The notes beneath the pieces are model-generated. The model was not told the origin of the DNA and ran no database searches. It was given only the letters and a program-made list of their open reading frames with translations. Source: Desulfurellaceae bacterium bin18 (GTDB lineage Bacteria > Desulfobacterota > Binatia > Bin18). From it: 64,000 nucleotides of DNA. Position 1 is the first letter of the stretch; the number at the start of each line of letters is the position of its first letter. Both the position numbers and the translations under genes were made by a program. The stretch is from NCBI GenBank assembly GCA_002238415.1, contig MPMI01000002.1:62001-126000 (forward strand), written 5' to 3'. Positions 8,404-17,006 of the stretch are shown here, one piece after another.

Positions 8404-8811
8404 TCAGCCTGCCGGCGAGGTATCGGGGCAAACCTTGCGTTCCTTAAAACGCCACTGCCCGGCAACTTTCTCAATCTCATCCTCATAACGCCCGGAAATC
8501 ACGAGTTCAGTCTTTCCTTGCGCCGCGTGCGTCATGAGCAGATAGCTCTCTGCGGTAGCCGTGTCACCGTCGAGGTCAATCAGAATATTCATGACGCAGT
8601 GACGGGGCTGCGCGTCTCCAGTCCATTCTTTATAGCGTCCGGTAAATGCCAGCAGCTTTTCCGGCCCTTGCCATGTACCGAGAATCGGACTGTTAAAAAT
8701 ACCATCCTCGGTAAAACATTGAACCCAGTCCTCATAACGTCCGGCATCAATCGAGAGGCAGTACCGCGTCATTAAATCACGAATAGCCTCTTTGTCCTCT
8801 AAAGCGTTCAT
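8404..8811 (-). CDS. SnoaL-like / NTF2-fold protein
   Basis: A 135-residue protein starting MNALEDKEAIRDLMTRYCLS and containing AGRYEDWVQCFTEDGIF and QPRHCVMNILIDLDGDTA. This is the cone-shaped NTF2/SnoaL_4 fold found in small isomerases, dehydratases and dioxygenase beta subunits. The start at 8811 is preferred over a longer frame because AAGGAG lies 9 bases upstream. The substrate is unknown. It stands alone between the tRNA and the BFN gene, convergent with nothing. Confidence 0.75.
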   Translation of the reverse strand: MNALEDKEAIRDLMTRYCLSIDAGRYEDWVQCFTEDGIFNSPILGTWQGPEKLLAFTGRYKEWTGDAQPRHCVMNILIDLDGDTATAESYLLMTHAAQGKTELVISGRYEDEIEKVAGQWRFKERKVCPDTSPAG

Positions 8812-8849
8812 GACGATCACTCCTTTTTTATTCACTCTTTGACTGTTAT

Positions 8850-9662
8850 TCATCGCCGTATAAGGATGACATCGATATTCTGTCCGGAACGTCGGACGAG
8901 AAGACGGACGGACTGATTTTCCTGCAAGGTTTTCTGCTGAAAGTCTGAGATATTCCGGATGAGTTCGCCCTCCAGGGCCAGAATGACATCGCCGCGTTGC
9001 AGTGTTCCCCGATCCTGAGCAGCATTTGTCACGAGCACCCCCTCTGCAGTCGGCAGCTGAAAATATTCTGCCAGTTCAGCGGTCAGATTCTGCACCTCAA
9101 TACCCATGACCGTCGCGCTGATGGTCCGGAGGGGTGCGGGCAAACGCTGACTGCTTTCCGCAAAGACATCCTCCGCGACGAAAATAGGCCGATCGAACCT
9201 GAGAGCAAGTGCAATAGCATCACTCGGGCGACTGTCAATCTCGACCGACCGGTCGGTGAAGAGTAAATGAATCTGTGCAAAATACGTATTATCTTTAAGC
9301 GCACTCACCACGATCTTTTGAAACTCAACACCCATATGTTCCAGGACGTTTTTCATCAAGTCATGCGTCAGAGGACGGGGAGCGGGTGTCCCGGCCAGCG
9401 CCAGCGCAATGGCCCGGGCTTCAAATGGACCGACCCAAATCGGGAGGAATCGCGAACTCTCGGCGTCGGCAAGAATCACCACCGGCGCCTGCGCGTGCCG
9501 ATCAAATCCGACATGATGGACCTGGACAGGGACGGTAGACACCGCAGGAGCACGGCCGGGCAGGAGCATGAGGAGAGCAGACATGGACAGCCCAACGAGC
9601 AGGCCACGACGAGACGAGTGGAGCCGGAGCGGGAAGGAAGTATGGGTCTGGTGCTGTCGCAT
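8850..9662 (-). CDS. Exported bifunctional-nuclease (BFN/DUF151) domain fused to a PDZ domain
   Basis: A 270-residue protein with three parts. Residues 1-40 form a basic N-region and hydrophobic core ending PGRAPA, a likely Sec signal. Residues about 45-180 are a BFN/DUF151 domain with PRPLTHDLMKNVLEHMG and EIDSRPSDAIALALR. Residues about 185-270 are a PDZ domain (TAELAEYFQLPTAEGVLVTN, then RGDVILALEGE). BFN proteins are described as nucleases with RNase and DNase activity. The PDZ fusion and export signal are unusual and suggest a periplasmic or envelope role. Function is inferred from domains only. Confidence 0.8.
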   Translation of the reverse strand: MRQHQTHTSFPLRLHSSRRGLLVGLSMSALLMLLPGRAPAVSTVPVQVHHVGFDRHAQAPVVILADAESSRFLPIWVGPFEARAIALALAGTPAPRPLTHDLMKNVLEHMGVEFQKIVVSALKDNTYFAQIHLLFTDRSVEIDSRPSDAIALALRFDRPIFVAEDVFAESSQRLPAPLRTISATVMGIEVQNLTAELAEYFQLPTAEGVLVTNAAQDRGTLQRGDVILALEGELIRNISDFQQKTLQENQSVRLLVRRSGQNIDVILIRR

Positions 9663-9839
9663 ACGACCTCTTGGAATTCAGAGGGGGCCTCATGAATGTG
9701 TACACGGGAAACACGACGCTGGCGGCGCCCGGTGCGCTACCTGTCGTCGCTGCATTCTTGCTAGTATATTGCACGGGAATGTGCAAGGGATAAACAGTCA
9801 GACAATGGCAGGAAGAACGGCAAGACGCTCTACGATTGT

Positions 9840-10172
9840 TCAGTCCGCCCTACTCGTCGCGCACGCTTCACACAGATTTTCAACATTATCGGGATCTTCA
9901 ACAATGCCTTCATCCAGACTATGGCATATCTGAGAGCAGCGCGCACAGATAAAATAGATCCCCTCGATAGTCTTATTGATCCGCTCCCGATTCAACACGC
10001 GTCCACGCAGCTTGGAGACCCGAATCCCGAGGAGTTCTTCATAGCGCTTTTTTATCTTGCGTCGTCCAGCTTCGTCTTTTGGAAGTTCCTCTTCATCGAG
10101 GTCCTCCCCGTGCTCTTCTTCGTCAAAGAGCCCTGGTGCACGCGTCTTCTGAGCTTGCTTAGCCCGCGGCAT
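9840..10172 (-). CDS. Small zinc-binding protein of unknown function
   Basis: A 110-residue protein. The first half is very charged (FDEEEHGEDLDEEELPKDEA, then a Lys/Arg-rich helix). The second half holds CARCSQIC and CEAC, four to five cysteines able to bind one zinc. It begins directly after the stop of the preceding zinc-ribbon gene, so the two form an operon. I do not recognise the family. A DNA- or RNA-associated role is possible from the basic helix and zinc knuckle but is unproven. Confidence 0.6.
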   Translation of the reverse strand: MPRAKQAQKTRAPGLFDEEEHGEDLDEEELPKDEAGRRKIKKRYEELLGIRVSKLRGRVLNRERINKTIEGIYFICARCSQICHSLDEGIVEDPDNVENLCEACATSRAD

Positions 10173-10355
10173 TTACAGACTCCGGACCGAGCTTGTTGTG
10201 ACTGCGTGTTCTACGTTCTTTTCACACACCCAGTAGAACCCTTTTTTCCCGAATCCGGCAAACTGCACGACCCGACTGGTCGCTCCACACGTTGGACATA
10301 TTTGTTGTGAGCCGGATTTTTTGTCTTTTTGGGCGGTTTTCGCTCTCTCTGCCAT
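10173..10355 (-). CDS. Short zinc-ribbon protein
   Basis: A 60-residue protein with a lysine-rich N-terminus and CPTCGATSRVVQFAG followed later by WVCEKN. This is a minimal ribbon with three obvious cysteines and possibly a histidine ligand. A strong GGAGGAAAGAAC ribosome site precedes the ATG. It is the first gene of a two-gene unit with the 110-residue zinc protein. It runs divergently from trmI. Confidence 0.55.
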   Translation of the reverse strand: MAERAKTAQKDKKSGSQQICPTCGATSRVVQFAGFGKKGFYWVCEKNVEHAVTTSSVRSL

Positions 10356-10539
10356 GTTCTTTCCTCCGCTATTGTTCCGCCAGGATAGGCGATAGCTTGC
10401 CTGACTGTCAAGGGTGAAGGGTTCTTGTCAGTCTGTGACACGCGTGGTACCGTCGCCATATGAATAGCAAAATTATCCTTCAAAATCAAATACTTATATT
10501 TTTTATCGGAAGGGGTATGCTAACTCAGCAGGGGGGAGG

Positions 10540-11421
10540 ATGACACCGCCGTCCGTATCAGATCGGGCGATCCTGCAGCCAGGCGACAGCGTTCTCTTCA
10601 TTGACCAGAAAGAGCGCGAATATATCCGTATCCTGCATCCCGGTAGTATTATTGCGCTGCGTGGCGGGAATATTCCTGCTGAGCAATTTATTGGGCTTGT
10701 AGAAGGGAGCGTAGTCCAAATTGGTCAAGGCGAAAGATTCCGCATATTGCGACCAACCTATGCGCGCTTGATTCCCAACCTGCCTCGCCAGGCCCAGGTA
10801 ATCTATCCTAAAGATATTGGCCTTATCCTGCTCTGGGGAGATGTCTTCCCTGGTGCCCGGGTGCTTGAGGTTGGGTCGGGTCCGGGCGCTCTGAGTATCG
10901 CCTTGCTCCGGGCCATAGGGCCGGAGGGACGTTTACTCACGGTTGATATTCGGACTGACCATTGCAAGATGGCACGCAACAACGTCAGACGTTTTATTGG
11001 CGCTACGCCAAACTGGATACTAGCCCAAACTGATGCCTATCAGGGTCTGCCGATTCGGGAGGTTGATCGCGTCCTGATCGACCTCCCGGAGCCGTGGCAG
11101 GTCCTGCCCCATGCACGAGAAGTCGTCCGGCCTGGCGGGGTGCTCGTGGGCTATCTCCCCACGGTGCTGCAAGTCAAGGAGCTGGTAGATGCGCTCCACG
11201 CGGACCCCAGGTTTGCCTGCGTAGAGGTCATGGAAAACATGCTGCGGTTCTGGCATGTCAAGGACCGCTCCATACGCCCGGAACACCGTATGGTCGCACA
11301 CACGGGATTTATTATAGTCGCCAGGCGGGTAGCCGAGGCAGCGGCCATTCAGGTCAAGTCCGAGAAGCAAGTCAGGCAGGAGCAGCAAGCCGAAACACTC
11401 CAGAGCGAGCCGGAGTCTTGA
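10540..11421 (+). CDS. trmI: tRNA (adenine-58 N1)-methyltransferase TrmI
   Basis: A 293-residue class I methyltransferase. The N-terminal beta domain (about 1-95) contains DSVLFIDQKEREYIRIL. The SAM motif VLEVGSGPGALS is near 108-119 and the DLPEPW motif near 181-186, both diagnostic of the TrmI family that makes m1A58 in the tRNA T-loop. The C-terminal 30 residues are a charged extension not needed for the fold. A GGGGGGAGG tract lies directly before the ATG. It is monocistronic. Confidence 0.9.
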   Translation: MTPPSVSDRAILQPGDSVLFIDQKEREYIRILHPGSIIALRGGNIPAEQFIGLVEGSVVQIGQGERFRILRPTYARLIPNLPRQAQVIYPKDIGLILLWGDVFPGARVLEVGSGPGALSIALLRAIGPEGRLLTVDIRTDHCKMARNNVRRFIGATPNWILAQTDAYQGLPIREVDRVLIDLPEPWQVLPHAREVVRPGGVLVGYLPTVLQVKELVDALHADPRFACVEVMENMLRFWHVKDRSIRPEHRMVAHTGFIIVARRVAEAAAIQVKSEKQVRQEQQAETLQSEPES

Positions 11422-11449
11422 TTGACGCATAGCCTTACTTCCCCTATTA

Positions 11450-11468
11450 TGTACAATATCTTTGTACA
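11450..11468 (+). promoter_or_regulatory. Inverted repeat, putative operator of the antitoxin/PIN pair
   Basis: TGTACAA, a 5-base spacer and TTGTACA form a perfect 7+7 inverted repeat ending 17 bases before the antitoxin ATG. The position suits autoregulation by a Phd/YefM-type antitoxin. Confidence 0.5.
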
Positions 11469-11485
11469 GACAATGGTACTGAGTA

Positions 11486-11716
11486 ATGATAAATGTCAAT
11501 ATTACCGAATTAAGAGCGAATCTCTTGAAATATTTAAATAAGGCTCAACAGGGTACACACATAACGGTGACCTCGAACGGTCAACAACTCGCTACCATTG
11601 TCGCGCCAATTGACCAAAAACGGCAGGCGGAAACCAAGCTCAAAAGACTAGCGAAGACCACGAAGATTCACGATGTCATCTCGCCAACAGGCGTTCAATG
11701 GGATGAGATGAAGTGA
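11486..11716 (+). CDS. Phd/YefM-type antitoxin
   Basis: A 76-residue protein with NVNITELRANLLKYLNKAQQ followed by THITVTSNGQQLATIVAP, the DNA-binding and dimerisation core of Phd/YefM antitoxins. The tail would wrap the toxin. It precedes and overlaps the PIN gene by 4 bases. The region around it is more AT-rich than its neighbours, consistent with recent acquisition. An inverted repeat lies just upstream. Confidence 0.85.
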   Translation: MINVNITELRANLLKYLNKAQQGTHITVTSNGQQLATIVAPIDQKRQAETKLKRLAKTTKIHDVISPTGVQWDEMK

Positions 11717-12108
11717 TCGTTTTAGATACCTGCGCTATCATTTGGGACGCCCTCAATGCAGACCGGCTTACCACAAAAGCCAAACAAACGATGAGAGCCG
11801 CCGAAGCAGACCGCGAGCTTATGATTTCCGATATATCCATTTGGGAAATCGCAATGCTCGTTGCAAGGAAAAGACTGGAAATCGAGGAGACCGTCTCCTC
11901 TTTCATCAATCTGTATCTTCAATATAGAACGATTACAGTACAGCCGATTTCTTCGGAAATAGCTGAACTTTCCGTTAGCTTTGGACGAGAAATCAACAGC
12001 GACCCAGCGGATAGAATCATCGCCGCCACCACAATACTTACAGGCGCAAAACTCGTCACCGCCGACGATAACCTCATTCACTCAGCGATAATACCTACCG
12101 TCTGGTAA
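11713..12108 (+). CDS. PIN-domain toxin
   Basis: A 131-residue PIN protein opening IVLDTCAIIWDAL, with SDISIWEIAMLVARKRL in the middle and NSDPADRIIAATTILTGA near the C-terminus, so all expected acidic residues are present. The start is GTG within the antitoxin stop (4-base overlap). The SIWEIA form places it nearer the PIN subgroup annotated as type II toxins of the PIN/Phd pairing than classical VapC. RNase activity is expected from the family. Confidence 0.87.
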   Translation: MIVLDTCAIIWDALNADRLTTKAKQTMRAAEADRELMISDISIWEIAMLVARKRLEIEETVSSFINLYLQYRTITVQPISSEIAELSVSFGREINSDPADRIIAATTILTGAKLVTADDNLIHSAIIPTVW

Positions 12109-12191
12109 GTCTGATTCGCGGTATCCATCCCCCTCTTCCCCTTGCCTCTCCAACCTCTCACCTGATAGCTGACGATGGTGAGGAGGGAGTT

Positions 12192-12950
12192 ATGTCAAAA
12201 GTGCTTTTTGAGAAAAAAGGCCACATTGCCTATGTGACCATTAACCGCCCGGAACGCCTCAACGCCTGTGACTTTGAAACCTATAATATGCTGGCCGATA
12301 TCTGGACCGAATTTCGGGACGATCCGAACTTGCGGGTCGCTATTATGACCGGAACCGGGGAGCGGGCGTTTAGTGCCGGGAGTGACATAAAGTCCAATTA
12401 TGTCAATCGTCCGAAAAACGAAAATACCAATCTCTTCCCGACCCTGTTCGACCTGTATAAACCCATCATCGCTGCGATCAACGGCCACGCCAATGGTGGC
12501 GGCCTGGAGCAGGCCCTGGCGTGCGATATCCGCGTGGCTGCGGAACATGCCCAATTCGGGTTTGGTGAAGTCCGCCTGGGCTGGCTGCCGGGCGGCGGAG
12601 GGACGCAACGCTTACCCAGAATCATTCCTCTGGGACGGGCCTTAGAGTTGCTGTATACCGGCGCGCGCATTTCCGCGGAAGAAGCCTACCGTCTCGGTCT
12701 GGTTGACCACCTCGTCCCCATGAACCAGCTTATGAGCAAGTGTGAAGAGATCGCCGAGGAGATTTGCAAGAGCGCGCCGCTAGCCGTGCAACATATCAAG
12801 CAAGCCTCCTTACGCGGCCTGGATGTGCCCCTTGAGGAAGGACTGAAATTGGAACGAGCGCTCTATAATGAGTTGCAAGCGACCGAGGATGCCCGCGAAG
12901 GCGCCCTCGCCTTTGCTGAAAAACGGGCGCCAGATTGGCAGGGCAAGTGA
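12192..12950 (+). CDS. Enoyl-CoA hydratase/isomerase family protein
   Basis: A 252-residue crotonase-fold protein. AFSAGSDIK near residue 62 and the NGHANGGGLEQALACDIR block near 97-114 form the oxyanion hole that holds the acyl-CoA thioester. FGFGEVRLGWLPGGGGTQRL carries a Glu at the position of a catalytic acid. The substrate is uncertain, as the family hydrates enoyl-CoAs or performs related isomerisations. A GAGGAGGGAG ribosome site precedes the ATG. It heads a same-strand run through the sirtuin, ACT, dehydrogenase, symporter, second crotonase and CoA-transferase genes. Confidence 0.9.
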   Translation: MSKVLFEKKGHIAYVTINRPERLNACDFETYNMLADIWTEFRDDPNLRVAIMTGTGERAFSAGSDIKSNYVNRPKNENTNLFPTLFDLYKPIIAAINGHANGGGLEQALACDIRVAAEHAQFGFGEVRLGWLPGGGGTQRLPRIIPLGRALELLYTGARISAEEAYRLGLVDHLVPMNQLMSKCEEIAEEICKSAPLAVQHIKQASLRGLDVPLEEGLKLERALYNELQATEDAREGALAFAEKRAPDWQGK

Positions 12951-12993
12951 GCGGAGACGAGGCCCGTAGCGCTGAACAAGACAGAGGTGAGAT

Positions 12994-13767
12994 ATGGCAG
13001 AGCCCGAAATAATTCAGGAAGCCGCGCGGCACCTTCTTTCGGCTAAATATGTCATGGCCATGACCGGGGCCGGCATCTCTGTTGAGAGCGGGATTCCACC
13101 CTTTCGTGGGCCGGGCGGTTTGTGGACAAAGTATGGAGAGCCGCCCATGAATGGCTACGAGCTGTTTCTCCAAGACCCAAAGAAAGCCTGGGAAGAGCGC
13201 TTATCACCCTCAGGACCAAGCAAGGAGATATGGCAGACCCTGGGCACGGCGGAGCCGAATGCCGGGCACACTGCGTTGGTTGAGCTGGAAAACATGGGTG
13301 TATTGCGCAGCATGATTACGCAGAACGTCGACAACCTGCACCGGCGAGCCGGCAGCCAGCACCTCATCGAAATCCATGGCAATTATACTCTGGTGCGCTG
13401 CATTGCCTGCAACTCTCGCTTTCCAGGCGCCGAGGTGCCCCTGCACCAGCTGCCACCGGAATGTCCCAACTGTTCCGGTATTCTCAAAAGCGACACCGTC
13501 TCGTTTGGTGAACCCATTCCACAGGATGCGATTGAGCGATGTTATAGCGAAGCGCAGTTGTGCGACTGCATGATCGTCGCCGGCACTTCGGCTACCGTGT
13601 ATCCGGCCGCCGGCTTTCCCATTGCTGTCAGCCAGAAAGGCGGTACGCTGATCGAGGTAAATTTATACGAAAGCGAATTAACTCCCCTATGCACGCTGAG
13701 TCTGCGCGGAACGTCAGCTTCCCTCCTCAGTCAGTTGGTTGAAGCCGTAAAGGCGCAACGCGCATAA
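12994..13767 (+). CDS. NAD-dependent protein deacetylase, Sir2 family
   Basis: A 257-residue sirtuin. It has the NAD-binding GAGISVESGIPPFRG motif near 25-39, QNVDNLHRRAG near 110-120, the catalytic His in IEIHGN near 128, and a Zn site from cysteines near 136, 139, 157 and 160. The region where class III desuccinylases carry a Tyr-x-x-Arg pair reads AWEERL, so ordinary deacetylase or another acyl preference is more likely. Sirtuins often deacylate acyl-CoA enzymes, which suits the neighbouring enoyl-CoA hydratase and CoA-transferase genes. Confidence 0.92.
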   Translation: MAEPEIIQEAARHLLSAKYVMAMTGAGISVESGIPPFRGPGGLWTKYGEPPMNGYELFLQDPKKAWEERLSPSGPSKEIWQTLGTAEPNAGHTALVELENMGVLRSMITQNVDNLHRRAGSQHLIEIHGNYTLVRCIACNSRFPGAEVPLHQLPPECPNCSGILKSDTVSFGEPIPQDAIERCYSEAQLCDCMIVAGTSATVYPAAGFPIAVSQKGGTLIEVNLYESELTPLCTLSLRGTSASLLSQLVEAVKAQRA

Positions 13768-13800
13768 TCTTTACCGCGCACAGACGCCAAGGAATTGCTC

Positions 13801-14346
13801 GTGAAACAATGGTTCGCATTATCCGCCATTGGTCGGGATCGGCCTGGCATAGTCGCCGATTTGGCAGAATTGATTTTCGAGTGCGATTGCAACCTCGAAG
13901 ACTCCAGCATGACCCTTCTGGGGGGTGAGTTTGCCGTGCTCCTCCTCCTCTCGGGTCGGAGCCCGGACTGTCAGCAACGGCTCTCAGCGGCTTGCAAACG
14001 GCTCGAATGGGAAAAACGTCTGACCGTCTTTTTTCGTCCACTTGAAGAAGAACCCCTCCCCTATGGTGCCAACGACGAAACGCGCGGTTATGAACTTGTG
14101 GCAACCGGCGTGGACAAAGCTGGCATTGTCGCTCGTGTGGCCCGCTGCCTGGCCGAGCAGGGGGCAAATATTGTGCACATGCAGACCTCTACTCAGCCAG
14201 AGCCGGGCCACGGCACAGTCATCTATCATATGCGAATCTCTCTGGCTGTTCCGAGCGACGTTGCTGAGACGACCCTGAGAGACCAACTCGACCGTATTGC
14301 AGATGACTTACGTATTCATATAGACCTCACAGCATCCAAAGAGTAA
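13801..14346 (+). CDS. Tandem ACT-domain protein, GcvR-like
   Basis: A 181-residue protein with two ACT domains. The first opens QWFALSAIGRDRPGIVADLA and the second GYELVATGVDKAGIVARVAR with EQGANIVHMQTSTQP. The pattern matches glycine-cleavage repressor GcvR-like regulators that sense amino acids. The GTG at 13801 is preferred over a TTG two codons earlier because AAGGA lies 7 bases upstream. The last codons and stop (AAA GAG TAA) are part of palindromic repeat copy A. No DNA-binding domain is present, so it must act through a partner. Confidence 0.8.
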   Translation: MKQWFALSAIGRDRPGIVADLAELIFECDCNLEDSSMTLLGGEFAVLLLLSGRSPDCQQRLSAACKRLEWEKRLTVFFRPLEEEPLPYGANDETRGYELVATGVDKAGIVARVARCLAEQGANIVHMQTSTQPEPGHGTVIYHMRISLAVPSDVAETTLRDQLDRIADDLRIHIDLTASKE

Positions 14347-14390
14347 ACGTGTCCAGCATCTCATCTCTATTGGAGGACATGTTTACTCTT
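14339..14390 (+). repeat. Dispersed palindromic repeat, copy A
   Basis: The arms AAGAGTAAACGTGTCC (14339-14354) and GGACATGTTTACTCTT (14375-14390) pair with one mismatch around the loop AGCATCTCATCTCTATTGGA. Arms and loop are both shared with copies near 34.1, 40.3 and 40.9 kb. The left arm contains the stop codon of the ACT gene. It could form an RNA hairpin between the ACT and dehydrogenase genes. Confidence 0.85.
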
Positions 14391-14417
14391 CGTTTCGCAT
14401 AATTAAAGGAGGACCGC

Positions 14418-15326
14418 ATGAAGCTGGGATTTATTGGTGTTGGCAATATGGGTAACCCTATGGCACTCAATCTTCTGAAGGCCGGCCATTCCCTTCAGGT
14501 GTATGACATCAAACAAGAGGCAGCCGGCAATCTGATCGAAGATGGCGCGACCTGGGTCGAGAGTCCCAAGGCTGCAGCCACCGGTGTGGAAGTGATCTGT
14601 CTCTCCTTACCCATGCCCGCCCATGTCGAAGAAGTCGTCCTGGCTGACAACGGGGCCTTGGCTGGTATTACCAAAGGAAAAACCATTATCGATATGAGCA
14701 CAAATTCACCAACCGTCGTTCAAAGACTGGCGGAACAGGTGAATGCCCAGGGTGTGCATTTTCTTGACGCACCAGTCAGCGGCGGGGTGCGCGGTGCACG
14801 CAAAGGCACGCTGGCCATCATGGTTGGCGGAGATAAGGCGGTGTACCATTCGTGTGAGTCCGTACTTCAATGCATGGGCAGCAATGTGTTTCATGTTGGG
14901 GCTATTGGTGCGGGTAATGTCGCCAAGCTGGTGAACAATATGCTGGCCTTTATTCATATGATGGGTGGCGCCGAAGCCCTCATTCTCGGAGCTAAAGCCG
15001 GTGTCGATCCGAATGCGCTGTGGAAAATCGTCAAAGCCAGCAGCGGCAACAGTTTTATCTGGGAGTCCGGGACCAGGGCCATTTTACGCGACCGGCTCGC
15101 GCCAACGTTTACGATTGATCTCGCCTGCAAAGATATGGGTCTCGCCACCGATCTTGGTGCGGAATTGGACGTGCCCCTGACCATGGCCTCAGCCGCACAA
15201 GGACTGCTCAAAGCCTATCAGTCGGGTGGGTTTGCTCAGGAAGACGTCTTGGCGACGATCAAAGCCCTCGAACAACAAACGGAGACAACCGTGCGTGGCA
15301 CCTGGGACGACGCGAACGAGTCGTAG
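14418..15326 (+). CDS. NAD(P)-dependent beta-hydroxyacid dehydrogenase (3-hydroxyisobutyrate dehydrogenase family)
   Basis: A 302-residue protein with the dinucleotide motif GFIGVGNMGNPMA near 4-16, the substrate-binding DAPVSGG near 117-123 and the catalytic lysine near 170 in GNVAKLVNNM. The family oxidises 3-hydroxyisobutyrate, tartronate semialdehyde-type substrates or related acids. The exact substrate cannot be read from sequence. A near-perfect AAAGGAGG ribosome site precedes the ATG. The dicarboxylate symporter gene begins 8 bases downstream, so uptake and oxidation of a hydroxyacid or dicarboxylate may be coupled. Confidence 0.9.
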   Translation: MKLGFIGVGNMGNPMALNLLKAGHSLQVYDIKQEAAGNLIEDGATWVESPKAAATGVEVICLSLPMPAHVEEVVLADNGALAGITKGKTIIDMSTNSPTVVQRLAEQVNAQGVHFLDAPVSGGVRGARKGTLAIMVGGDKAVYHSCESVLQCMGSNVFHVGAIGAGNVAKLVNNMLAFIHMMGGAEALILGAKAGVDPNALWKIVKASSGNSFIWESGTRAILRDRLAPTFTIDLACKDMGLATDLGAELDVPLTMASAAQGLLKAYQSGGFAQEDVLATIKALEQQTETTVRGTWDDANES

Positions 15327-15334
15327 GGGGCTGC

Positions 15335-16954
15335 ATGCAGCTCTATACAAAGATTCTCATCGGGATGGCGGTTGGCGCGGTGGTGGGCCTTTTGCTCGGT
15401 CCCAATTCGCTCTTGCTGACGCACGATGTCTATGCCATTCGCGACGCCTCGCAGGTCGTCTTTCAGCAAAATCCGGCTGATGCGTCCTCTCGCGTTCAGA
15501 TGCCAGCTGGTGTCCCGATCCAGATGAGGTTGCTCGAAACCAAATTCGAGCAGCATCCCGATCTTCTTGGAGCAGATAGAGAAGTCCCCATTTGGGCGAA
15601 AGTCCGGTTTCCTTTCAGTCAACGGCTGGCACTGGCAGACCAGTCCGGCTACATCCGCCAACAACTCGGAGTGCTCTCTCCGGGCGGCTCTGTGGAAGGC
15701 TGGCTGAAAATTTCCAGGACCCCATTGGAGGGAGGCGGCTTTGCTTTTTCCCCGCGGCCTATCAGCCGGCTGGGTGAGCAGGTGATCGACGGCGTACGCC
15801 CCATAGGGCAGTTGTTTATGCGCCTGATCAAGATGGTCGTCGTCCCCCTGGTTTTCGCTTCACTTCTTGTAGGTGTGGCTAGCCTGGGCGATATTCGCAA
15901 ACTTGGCCGCCTGGGGAGTCGAACGCTGGGCCTCTACCTGGGAACAACCGCCGTCGCGGTCTCCATCGGACTCGTCTGTGCATACGTCGTCCAACCCGGC
16001 CAGTTTATTGACCCAGCCGACCGCACCGTACTACTCGCCCAGTTCGGAGCCGCGGCGGGCGACCGGATGTCCGCCGCAGCCGTTTCCCCCTCCATGGTCG
16101 ATACCCTGCTCGACATTATCCCGACGAATCCCATCGACTCGCTCACCAGCGGCAATATGCTCCAAATTATTTTCTTCGCTATTGTCCTGGGTGTCGCGAT
16201 TACCGCTCTGGGTCCTGAGGAGAGCGCCAGTGTGGTCTCGCTCTTTGAGAAGCTTCAGAACGCGATGATCGTCATCATAGGCTGGGTGATGGCCTTGGCT
16301 CCGTATGGCGTTGCCGCCCTTGTCGCAGAAGTGATCGGGACGAGTGGTATTAGCGTACTGACAGCCCTACTCGTGTATGGCTGTACGGTCGTTCTTGGCT
16401 TAGCCATTCATGGCGGCATTGTGTATGGTGGCCTGGTCCACCTGATCGGTCGCTTACCCTGGACGGCGTTTATGCGTGCCGCCCGCCCGGCTCAACTCAT
16501 CGCTTTTTCTACCTCTTCTTCGTCAGCCACCCTGCCCGTTTCCATAGAGTGCGCCGAGAAGAATATCGGCGTGAGTAATCCCGTGGCGAGTTTTGTTCTC
16601 CCCCTCGGCTCTACCGTGAATATGGACGGGACAGCGCTCTACCAAGGCGTTGCGGCAATTTTTATTGCCCAGGTATTCCAAACCGACCTGTCGTTCGGCA
16701 GTCAACTCAGCATTGTGCTGGCCGCAACCATGGCCTCGATTGGTGCGGCGGGTGTTCCTGGAGCCGGGATGATTACCTTGGCCCTCGTCCTGACTTCGAC
16801 CGGGATTCCGACTGTGGGGCTGGCATTGATCCTCGGCGTCGATCGGATTCTCGATATGTTTCGGACCGCAGTAAATGTCACCGGAGATTTGGCGATCACA
16901 ACCGTAATGGCCAAGAGTGAAGGCGAACAGTTGTCCATTCAATCACCGGCATGA
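15335..16954 (+). CDS. Dicarboxylate/amino-acid:cation symporter (DAACS family) with a large N-terminal insert
   Basis: A 539-residue membrane transporter. The core is typical of GltP/DctA, with several hydrophobic helices, the serine-rich hairpin FSTSSSSATLP, then LPLGSTVNMDGTALYQGV with the NMDGT ion/substrate motif. Usual length is about 400-450. The extra residues lie between the first helix (about 5-25) and the second, roughly residues 30-145, a soluble extracytoplasmic insert with an SH3-like look (VPIWAKVRFPFSQRLALADQ). It likely imports C4-dicarboxylates or acidic amino acids with Na+ or H+. It follows the dehydrogenase gene closely. Confidence 0.88.
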   Translation: MQLYTKILIGMAVGAVVGLLLGPNSLLLTHDVYAIRDASQVVFQQNPADASSRVQMPAGVPIQMRLLETKFEQHPDLLGADREVPIWAKVRFPFSQRLALADQSGYIRQQLGVLSPGGSVEGWLKISRTPLEGGGFAFSPRPISRLGEQVIDGVRPIGQLFMRLIKMVVVPLVFASLLVGVASLGDIRKLGRLGSRTLGLYLGTTAVAVSIGLVCAYVVQPGQFIDPADRTVLLAQFGAAAGDRMSAAAVSPSMVDTLLDIIPTNPIDSLTSGNMLQIIFFAIVLGVAITALGPEESASVVSLFEKLQNAMIVIIGWVMALAPYGVAALVAEVIGTSGISVLTALLVYGCTVVLGLAIHGGIVYGGLVHLIGRLPWTAFMRAARPAQLIAFSTSSSSATLPVSIECAEKNIGVSNPVASFVLPLGSTVNMDGTALYQGVAAIFIAQVFQTDLSFGSQLSIVLAATMASIGAAGVPGAGMITLALVLTSTGIPTVGLALILGVDRILDMFRTAVNVTGDLAITTVMAKSEGEQLSIQSPA

Positions 16955-17006
16955 TGCACGCCGCGCCCCTCTCCCACGAGCGGTAGCACAGGAAAGATAC
17001 GCCCCT

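Noticed and set aside
8217-8486. 89-codon open frame on the minus strand containing GGMAERLKAPVLKIG
   Set aside because: This is the familiar false translation of a tRNA-Ser gene; the tRNA at 8234-8321 explains it.
16917-17006. Upstream extension of the second enoyl-CoA hydratase
   Set aside because: It overlaps the symporter gene and adds non-homologous residues; the ATG at 17007 has its own ribosome site.
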